NCBI GenBank assembly: GCA_014879535.1
Contig: JACSRX010000034.1
Span: forward strand, 1-48,265
Length of the DNA stretch: 48,265 bases
Reading direction: 5' to 3'
Source: Chthoniobacterales bacterium
GTDB lineage: Bacteria > Verrucomicrobiota > Verrucomicrobiia > Chthoniobacterales > JACTMZ01
Shown: positions 43,901 to 48,265 of the stretch, piece after piece
Layout: every line of letters begins with the position of its first letter
Position numbering within the stretch: position 1 is the stretch's first letter
Position numbers and translations under genes: made by a program
Notes under the pieces: model-generated
Seen by the model: the letters and a program-made list of their open reading frames with translations, nothing else
Databases searched by the model: none
Told to the model about the DNA's origin: nothing

Positions 43901-46502
43901 CGCCGTCGGTCGTGTAGTAGAGGAACGCTTTGTAAGGCTGCCCTTGGTATCCTATCTTCACATAGACATTGACAGCCTGACCCGCGGCGGATTGCGGGGC
44001 CGGGTTGAATTGCAGCGTCGGGGAGCCAAGCTGATTGTTGGCCACGGGATCGTGGTAGGCCCAGGTGACCGTGCCCGTGCCGGTGTTGGCGCCGGCGCCG
44101 TTGTTCACGGTGAAGCCGGCGGTGCCGATGGTGGCCGCGTAGGTTTCGCAACCGGGGGAACCGATGACGTTGCGGGCGACATTCCGGGCGGCGAATTTCT
44201 CGGCGGCACGCTGCACGTAACGCATCTGCTCGAATCCTTCGTAGATTTCACGGGCGACGCCGGGTTTGTTGTCGCGTTTGTCCGTCCCGGTGGCACCGAG
44301 GGTCATGTGGGAATTGAGGTCCACGCCGCCGTCCAGCTTGATCATGATGTTCTCGGCGGAACCGTCGGCACGGGCGATGAAACTGAGGTTGGTGCCGTTG
44401 GTGATGCGGGGAACCGTCATCGGATACGCGTAGGAGCCGGCCACCGCGCCGCTGGCCCCGAGAGGATTGAAGTTCGGGTCGCCGTCTTTGCCATCCTTGC
44501 GAAGGTAGGTCATCGTGCCGGCGGGTTGGCCGTTCTGGAGGATGGTGACGGGCTTGACTTCGGCGTTGATGCCGCCGCCCCACACATCCGGCATGCCGGG
44601 GTTGTCCCACGAGAAGGCGAAATACTTGCCGCCATCGACGAAGATCTGGTTGCCCCCGTCATCGCGCAATTTGCCCTGGGCATTGACGTTCACATAGAAG
44701 GCGCCCCCATGGTAGGAGTAGTTCTTGAGGCGTGCGCCCACGGGGAATCCCGTGGTGAAGTCCCGGGTCTGGCCGCCGGATCCGTAGCGGGCCATCATGA
44801 AGACCATGACGGTGCCGTCCGCATCGCTCATGCCCCAGTTGTCGCTTTTGTCGCGCCGTTCGATGGCCATGTAGTTCTGGTCGCTCCATTTCGGCACTTG
44901 GTCGCCGCGGGCGAAATTCCGGCGGATGGAGAGGATGTTGAAGGCGTATTGCTTCCCGTTCTGGTTGAGGAACGGCATGTAGGCGTGGCGCGGGAAATAA
45001 TCGGGGCCACCGGAGAGGTTGTAGCCGTCGGTGTAGATGATTCCAGGACCCGCCGTGAGGTAGGTCAGGGCCATGGCCAACTCCTTGTGCCCGTCCCAGA
45101 TGAAGGCCTTGTCGTGACTGTGGGGATACTTCATTCCAGTGCTGGTTCCACCATACATTCCCCAGCCAGGCTGATCCAAACCCGCCAAGCTCCACGGAAG
45201 CTTGTCGTTGGCAATGCCGTTCATGAACCCGTCGTTGGCAATGCGCATGCCGGCGCTGAGGTAACCCCCCTCTGCAGGCGGGGCGCTGATATGTTCCCCG
45301 TAAAACAAGAGGTCGTTGCGTGGGCTGTCACTGAAACTGGTGTCGCGGTGGTTCTCCCAATCTGTGAAGCCGCGGGTGATGTTATACTGCATGCTGGCCG
45401 CACCGCAGTAGCCGGCATTGCTGTAGTCCTTGTTGGCGCCCGACTGCTGGCCGAAGAAATAGTCGGGCACATGTTTGACCGCGTCGAGACGGTAGCCGTC
45501 CGGGCGGTATTTGTCTGTGAACCAGCGGAGGGCGCGGATGAGCAGGGCATTCACGTCCTCGGGAATGGGGTTTCCCATGTTGTATCTACCGTCAGCGTGC
45601 CCCCACTGGGTCGTTTGGCGTCCCGGTGTCAACGGGTCCACACCGGTGTCGGTGAAGGGTTCGCCCGGTTCCCCGGCATCGTGCTGCCCGTTGCTGTTCA
45701 GGTCATCCCAGTCGAAGCGACCGTTCCCGGCGCCGGTATTGTTCGCGCCATAGCCGGTGTCCTCGAAGGGTTCCTTGTTGGCAAAAGGATAGACCGTGAC
45801 ATTGCCGCCGGGTGTCGTGACGACTATAGGAAGATCTGTGTCGGGATAATACTCCGGATTGTTCGGCTGGCGGACGCCGACGTATTTCGGGAATTGGTCG
45901 CCGACATTGGGGCCGAAACTTGTGTTGGGGTTTTCGTGCGCGATATCCACGCCGAAAGGGTTGTAGTTCAGCACCTGCCACTCATCCGTCCAACTCGGCC
46001 AGTTGCCGTTCTTGCGGTAGGTTCCGTCAGGGAGAACGATCAGGTGGAAGTCCTCGGGCACGAACCCCGGCTGGGCGTAGATGGACGTGTATTGGTCGTA
46101 GCCCGGGATGGGCCCGCCATTGTGGGCCATGACGTTGTCGAAATAGACGCGGATGCCGAAACGGTGGGCCACATCCATCATGTTGGCCAATTCGGCCGCC
46201 GTGCCGTATTTCGTCTTGATGGTGCCCATCTGGTTCTTTTCGCCGAGGTCGAAGCGGTCGAAGGTGCCAAAACCCACATCCAGAGCCCCGGTTCCCTTGA
46301 ACGGAGGAGGCAGCCACAGCGCCGTGTAGCCCGCCTCGGCCAGTTCCGGCATCTTCAAGGCGATGTCATTCCACGACGTCTGGAAATACTGCAAAATGGC
46401 ATCCGAATGGGAGGCGCGCGCCCCGGGGGAGGTCCATGCAATTAAGGCTACCAAGACACTCAGGAATAGGCGGCGCGATGGGGATAGGGGGGAGGGTAAC
46501 AT
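37959..46502 (-). CDS. Giant secreted GH13-GH57 bifunctional amylase/amylopullulanase-like protein
   Basis: 2847 residues, exported (signal peptide 1-30, ending ARA). Residues 31-620 are a GH13 alpha-amylase domain with all four motifs: FDNVMAHN (121-128), GYRLDAVKH with nucleophile D340, YGEHIS with E403, and SHD (462-464). Residues 700-1360 hold beta-sandwich modules of CBM/Fn3 type. TSP3 calcium repeats fill 1374-1705. A DOMON-like region spans about 1735-1970. Residues 2011-2400 look like a GH57 domain: HLTPT (2059-2063), SDHILPYF (2108-2115), VFWTPERVSD with nucleophile E2147, and YHDWSDF with candidate acid/base D2244; the HQP motif is altered to HGNQ. A GH57-type beta domain (2460-2660), a second TSP3 repeat and an FYRV C-terminal module follow. 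Start is fixed by an in-frame TAA just before the ATG. Confidence 0.88.
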   Translation of the reverse strand: MLPSPLSPSRRLFLSVLVALIAWTSPGARASHSDAILQYFQTSWNDIALKMPELAEAGYTALWLPPPFKGTGALDVGFGTFDRFDLGEKNQMGTIKTKYGTAAELANMMDVAHRFGIRVYFDNVMAHNGGPIPGYDQYTSIYAQPGFVPEDFHLIVLPDGTYRKNGNWPSWTDEWQVLNYNPFGVDIAHENPNTSFGPNVGDQFPKYVGVRQPNNPEYYPDTDLPIVVTTPGGNVTVYPFANKEPFEDTGYGANNTGAGNGRFDWDDLNSNGQHDAGEPGEPFTDTGVDPLTPGRQTTQWGHADGRYNMGNPIPEDVNALLIRALRWFTDKYRPDGYRLDAVKHVPDYFFGQQSGANKDYSNAGYCGAASMQYNITRGFTDWENHRDTSFSDSPRNDLLFYGEHISAPPAEGGYLSAGMRIANDGFMNGIANDKLPWSLAGLDQPGWGMYGGTSTGMKYPHSHDKAFIWDGHKELAMALTYLTAGPGIIYTDGYNLSGGPDYFPRHAYMPFLNQNGKQYAFNILSIRRNFARGDQVPKWSDQNYMAIERRDKSDNWGMSDADGTVMVFMMARYGSGGQTRDFTTGFPVGARLKNYSYHGGAFYVNVNAQGKLRDDGGNQIFVDGGKYFAFSWDNPGMPDVWGGGINAEVKPVTILQNGQPAGTMTYLRKDGKDGDPNFNPLGASGAVAGSYAYPMTVPRITNGTNLSFIARADGSAENIMIKLDGGVDLNSHMTLGATGTDKRDNKPGVAREIYEGFEQMRYVQRAAEKFAARNVARNVIGSPGCETYAATIGTAGFTVNNGAGANTGTGTVTWAYHDPVANNQLGSPTLQFNPAPQSAAGQAVNVYVKIGYQGQPYKAFLYYTTDGATWPEGVAGVGKGTTQVAEMTFDHNGAADGTGTPVWWKATLPPSAAGTVLRYKIGVYTQNAPSVFPNNGTDISVKRKMETIFDIANFDATAAKVRRHNDYGPEFTGLDEGFHVLTTRPFLKRDNRSAIYNTFVQTFYYDTKAPEGEIKFPSGNGATLGGNSYGVVVRTDHTTSEVWYRITDSDANNDDTATGSNNGNGAWVKASDVTPTIGVSSNYPKEWRFNYINIPATGSATIDVRLKELSSSADNNLGDSAGHFRTLTRTVNTQGDAARLFVRWPQADGDVVGAGYVIKVQFSKGLASGLNEQDLINRFSISLDGIVQSSSAYWIIWNATNDYHELAFELPNLYNGDPNFLHQINVVHTRPAPFSTLTAQRLVKANPGALAARVDFITPPPYQGAGNVNPIILPQKVSPLPSEREYTIQIETGTSVQNLNLVFTQGSGTITPQGAPIVDGDSKLWSFLWSDIAEGTYQIRANADTDGNTATTEASALRDTVVIFRQLVAENGSDADDDDDGLTDATEATAASYPTSGSDSWNNGDVHIVQASGKTLPLSPDTDGDGLPDGLELGWRTPGTDTLTATDTDGDGYPNFIGDLDPPFYNTLDNYNKVPNVDPAGTSWRRAELRGGSTTDPNNPDTDGDGLLDGLEDANRNGWADGDGDSIAPAAQPALTRNWPNNKIDPGETWNESSPTAGDSDGDGLLDGYGEDVNFNGLTDMELLHENNSRTPLLLSEHPEFRHGGPTSRAVNYTALFAAYAPSASGGGSQQTGGWPKLILLETDPLKADTDGDGLPDGWETRYGLDPLDNGTYSFRTGGAGDPKNGANGDPDNDGVTNLQEYLNATDPSVSNTGSGTPVGGITIGPKPVNQQITVGSVTNAGEFTDWTIDDVIALDACDGNGGNYQSGDVYQLWDGFDTSRDIVAFYARDGGAAANDGDDKFYFRVDLHNLVANAEQGNLDIYVAVNVGNAGPSGVGEMLLPDQVDCLTTMKWNLIVAAYGNANLAGRVYVDTNPAVNTTGFQSLSDPQYGVETRNVVPNGFGAVYYNHELDAVEFSISRQALLDAGWAGDPATLKYQVFTTKDGTGNSPVGVGDLPGPDITDSLRDNGIANDFRGSDNAGGKRQELINDPVASRLNSWVGMQADNDRGRRAKLVMLIHGNQAIRPGSFIQSYLDAGNGAGYYRPVDAHEAFDTRLTMHLTPTIASAIQWAKADPAANKPLKDGPALNARLKDRMEQGKIDLLAGTFSDHILPYFSGQYNANNVSLANEVLSSVYAQPSTTVFWTPERVSDNTILGQVGSLGYGFTFIDQSRHLWKWFGRDTALSDEGYRLNQINGVKCFVINDQLNTYRYQNTDNGLSVQLRQLLNQRSRSWQQDQVVVLYHDWSDFTSAPQATAYDRNVRWIANRPWIEVVTPDQIANNEIDLSVPPNGTGDAWGSINRGNPTLARVAHDYIDWASQENYNNWYNGQANREEGLLNKVFSVRPNVPLPKAFGQQTTSGIVKDSWDTLTSMISTNSTHGKLARSVLHSATFITAFHNQSNSDLRKFSTGAYLNPDTSTNTLTDFSRISQSQARFAAVYKEVETWGIAAQGGAYYTAPQAVSKDIDLDGEDEYLLYNDRVFAAFESLGGRLVGAWVRHLGTGEIYQAVGNFLSFASSDTEQEGAGNVSGTSPDAHRTSAFKDWYAQSGSTGTNYVNNLYAVTSAGGGLTGWKFTSADGKVAKTVTLDALSSQLKAHYDLASIETLYVRFGLTPNLYDLFLNGQMHLGGISANGSLAHVLNTAEPDTVRAYVRYNGPGYSGSLQANAIDDAAPTVNFDTINMRNQAHTQQMEVFGGNGLTIGLGLETGPTLTVDSDEDGLPDWWEEENGLDPNNANGTQGAGGEPSNDGISNIEKFILGLDPDKASHRPFMNVAAGGGGVQVTFPTIKDREYRVVYTSNPTGSWQPASSYMIGTGNSMTWTDTGETTGGHPNAADQRFYRVEVRLPQP
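41379..42383 (-). repeat. TSP3 calcium-binding repeat array inside the giant amylase
   Basis: Codes for residues 1374-1708, containing repeated Asp-rich units: DADDDDDGLTD, DTDGDGLPDGLE, DTDGDGYPN, DTDGDGLLDGLEDANRNG, DSDGDGLLDGYGEDVNFNG, DTDGDGLPDGWE and DPDNDGVTNLQEYL. These are thrombospondin type-3-like Ca2+ loops, here probably a rigid spacer between the two catalytic halves. A single further copy lies near residue 2712 and one in the GH31 protein. Confidence 0.85.
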
Positions 46503-46539
46503 TTATGTTAAGATAAAGGTGACCTTCGCCGATTGTCAA
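46497..46539 (-). promoter_or_regulatory. Promoter and palindromic operator overlapping the amylase start codon
   Basis: On the minus strand TTGACA (plus 46534-46539), a 17-bp spacer and TTATCT (plus 46511-46516) form a good sigma-70 promoter. Directly after it TAACATAAATGTTA (46497-46510) is a palindrome with 6-bp arms and a 2-bp centre that contains the ATG start codon. The -10 box ends only 8 nt before the ATG, so the transcript would be leaderless or nearly so. Confidence 0.55.
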
Positions 46540-46868
46540 GATGGGCGACCTGCCGCGACGAGCGCCAGCGGATCAAAAGCCGCGATGGGCTGCGTTGGCG
46601 CAAGGATTTAACTGTTTACCAAATTGGCGTCGCGCGTGGCTTGTAACCGGGCGGGTTTTTGCAAAATCTGTCCATGGCAAAAAAATGAAGGGCACCACGA
46701 CACTACTTGGAGCGCGGCCGATGGCGGCAAGAAGGCAGATTTTTGCTGCACTCGGGAAAAATGTATCGTTTTCCATAATTTTTGTTGATCAGCATTGTGC
46801 GGCTCCGGTAGATTCTCAGCTCCTCAAAATTCTTCTACAACCCTAACCCCACCCCAATCCCCTTCACC
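46503..46868. other. Divergent intergenic region, amylase / surface protein
   Basis: About 366 bp without a convincing gene. Its left end holds the amylase promoter and operator. The middle is AT-richer, with several A/T runs and a weak hairpin GGAAAA...TTTTCC near 46759-46778. The right end is a pyrimidine- and CA-rich leader (CCCTAACCCCACCCC) that lacks any Shine-Dalgarno-like purine run before the ATG at 46869. A possible TTGATC-18-TAGATT promoter near 46788-46817 is weak. No RNA gene recognised. Confidence 0.5.
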
Positions 46869-48265
46869 ATGCACACCCTCTGCAATGTTACTCGGCGCAC
46901 CGTCTGGGTTGCGGCCCTATTGTTGATGTTCATCGCGGCCTCCGCGCATGCGCAAACGCAGCGCACTTGGAGCAGCGGCGCAACATCCGGTTCTTGGGCG
47001 ACGTCCGGCAACTGGAGCGGCGGCACGGCCCCGTCCAGCGGCAACAGCATCAACTTCACCAACAATGCGCAGACCACGATGACCAATGACCTGAACGCGA
47101 CCAACCGCTACAACGGGCTCTACATGCGGAGCAACGCGACGTCGGACAGGACGCTGGTGGGCAACTTCAACATGTTCGGGGAGTTCAGCGGCTCCGCCTC
47201 GAAGATCGAAATCAGCTCGGGGACCCAGCGCACCCTGACGATCAGCGGCAATGTGAGCGTCGGTGGCAACACCAACTTGGCCTATGAAATCAACCCCGTC
47301 GGCGGAAGCATCGTCATCGGCGGATCGATCACCGACTTCGGCAGCGGCCGCGTCTTGAACATTTGGGGCAACAACACCGAGAACGATCTGGTGCGCTCGG
47401 TGACGGTGTCGAATGGTGTCACCGGGGGCAACGGTCTGCTGCGTGTGCGCCAATACGCGAACCTGATTTTGATGGGGACGAGCACCTACACGAACAACAC
47501 GGAAATCGACACCGGCACGCTCATGCTGGGGCAGGGGGGGAATGACGGGGCGTTGAGCACCAACACGGCGATTTACGTGGGCAACGGAGCCGTCAACGGC
47601 AACGCCACGCTGCGATTCGGCAAGACCAACGGCGGCCAGACGCTCGCCGCGGGGGCCATATTGCAGATCAATGCCAACGGTTCTGGAGGCATCCGCACGA
47701 TCCGGAGCGACAACACCTCGGGGACCAACACGATCGAGCGGACGATCAACAACAACGCGCAGTTGTTCATCACCAACGCCGCGGGCGGCACGCTGAAATT
47801 CACCGGCGCGTTCACCAACACCGCCAACAGTCTCGTGATCCAAGGCGGCGTGACCAATGCCGTGGTGGCGTTCGCCGCGTCCAACAGCTTCAGCAACGTG
47901 TTTCTCGACCACGGGCACGCGCGGTTTGAGACGGCCGATTCGTGGGGGCTGGGGCGTCTGGCCTTGGGCCAGAACGCCGCCGCGACGAATGCGGCGGCAG
48001 TCTCCTTCACCACCAACCTCACGGTGGGGGCAGCTTTTGAGGCCCGCACCAACGCCGGTCGCAAGATCATCCAATATTCGGGCGGCGCCGGCACACTGAC
48101 GCTGAGCGGGCCGATCACCAACAATGCCTCGGGCACCTCGAGCGGGCTGGAACTGGACGTCGCCGCCGGCGGCACGATGCATGCCAGCGGGGCTCTCACC
48201 GGAGACGGCACGCCCGTCTTCACCAAGACCGGCAGCGGAGTGTTCATCGCTTCCGGCGCGGCGGG
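46869..48265 (+). CDS. PATR-type surface protein (autotransporter-associated beta-strand repeats), cut by window edge
   Basis: At least 465 residues; the stop lies beyond the window. A signal peptide (MHTLCNVTRRTVWVAALLLMFIAASAHA) is cut before QTQRTW. SGATSGSWATSGNWSGGTAP is a typical beginning of these proteins. The body is Asn/Thr/Gly-rich beta-helix sequence, with a clear autotransporter-associated beta-strand repeat (PATR) near LMGTSTYTNNTEIDTGTLMLGQ and repeated TNNAS/TLTLSG units. Such proteins are exported, often via a C-terminal beta barrel or PEP-CTERM anchor, but the C-terminus is not visible here. The leader lacks a Shine-Dalgarno sequence. Confidence 0.85.
   Translation, partial: MHTLCNVTRRTVWVAALLLMFIAASAHAQTQRTWSSGATSGSWATSGNWSGGTAPSSGNSINFTNNAQTTMTNDLNATNRYNGLYMRSNATSDRTLVGNFNMFGEFSGSASKIEISSGTQRTLTISGNVSVGGNTNLAYEINPVGGSIVIGGSITDFGSGRVLNIWGNNTENDLVRSVTVSNGVTGGNGLLRVRQYANLILMGTSTYTNNTEIDTGTLMLGQGGNDGALSTNTAIYVGNGAVNGNATLRFGKTNGGQTLAAGAILQINANGSGGIRTIRSDNTSGTNTIERTINNNAQLFITNAAGGTLKFTGAFTNTANSLVIQGGVTNAVVAFAASNSFSNVFLDHGHARFETADSWGLGRLALGQNAAATNAAAVSFTTNLTVGAAFEARTNAGRKIIQYSGGAGTLTLSGPITNNASGTSSGLELDVAAGGTMHASGALTGDGTPVFTKTGSGVFIASGAA

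Noticed and set aside
43392-46445. A 1017-codon open frame antisense to the giant amylase
   Set aside because: It mirrors the GH13 coding frame. Its translation is Gly/Val/Ala-rich without domains or signal peptide, while the opposite strand has full GH13 motifs; it results from high third-position GC.

Overview
The window is high-GC, densely coded DNA that most resembles a chromosome segment of a member of the Verrucomicrobiota. The reasons are the very large secreted proteins carrying thrombospondin type-3 (TSP3) calcium-binding repeats and a recurring FYRV-type C-terminal module, a PATR-type (autotransporter-associated beta-strand repeat) surface protein, LacI regulators with an atypical hinge, a secreted C39-like protein, and the mix of housekeeping genes. 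Gram-negative envelope genes (LptE, autotransporter-like protein, lipoproteins) agree. No rRNA, tRNA, CRISPR array, insertion sequence or phage gene was recognised. The assignment is by protein character only; no database search was run.

Left part (1-24.8 kb), core genome: tilS (cut by the left edge) and serS leftward; then cbpA, a YhaM-type HD exonuclease, a secreted C39-like protein, a DUF362 protein and a squalene/phytoene-synthase-family enzyme rightward, the last four translationally coupled. An 11-bp-spaced direct repeat resembling a Pho box precedes pstSCAB (no phoU follows). Next come ychF (leftward), a Nif3-like protein with a coupled DNA-3-methyladenine glycosylase, a 37-aa lipoprotein, an L,D-transpeptidase divergent from asd, a leftward envelope cluster (tetratricopeptide protein, LptE, RsmI, DUF4239 protein), trkA-trkH for potassium uptake, and a rightward run of glycosyltransferase, cysteine desulfurase, ilvN and ilvC closed by a strong terminator.

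Middle part (24.8-29.3 kb), accessory: three small membrane or secreted ORFs of lower GC without clear ribosome binding sites, a lipoprotein, a PPK2-type polyphosphate kinase, a secreted beta-propeller-like protein and a small channel-like membrane protein.

Right part (29.3-46.5 kb), a probable alpha-glucan utilisation locus: a secreted GH31 enzyme, a divergent LacI-type regulator, a secreted purple-acid-phosphatase-like protein with fibronectin domains, and a 2847-residue secreted protein that carries both a complete GH13 amylase domain and a GH57 amylopullulanase-like domain, separated by TSP3 repeats and a DOMON-like region. The three secreted proteins end in the same kind of C-terminal module, and operator-like sequences lie at their promoters. 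This locus is the most unusual thing in the window. The right edge cuts a large PATR-type surface protein with a CA-rich leader that has no Shine-Dalgarno sequence.
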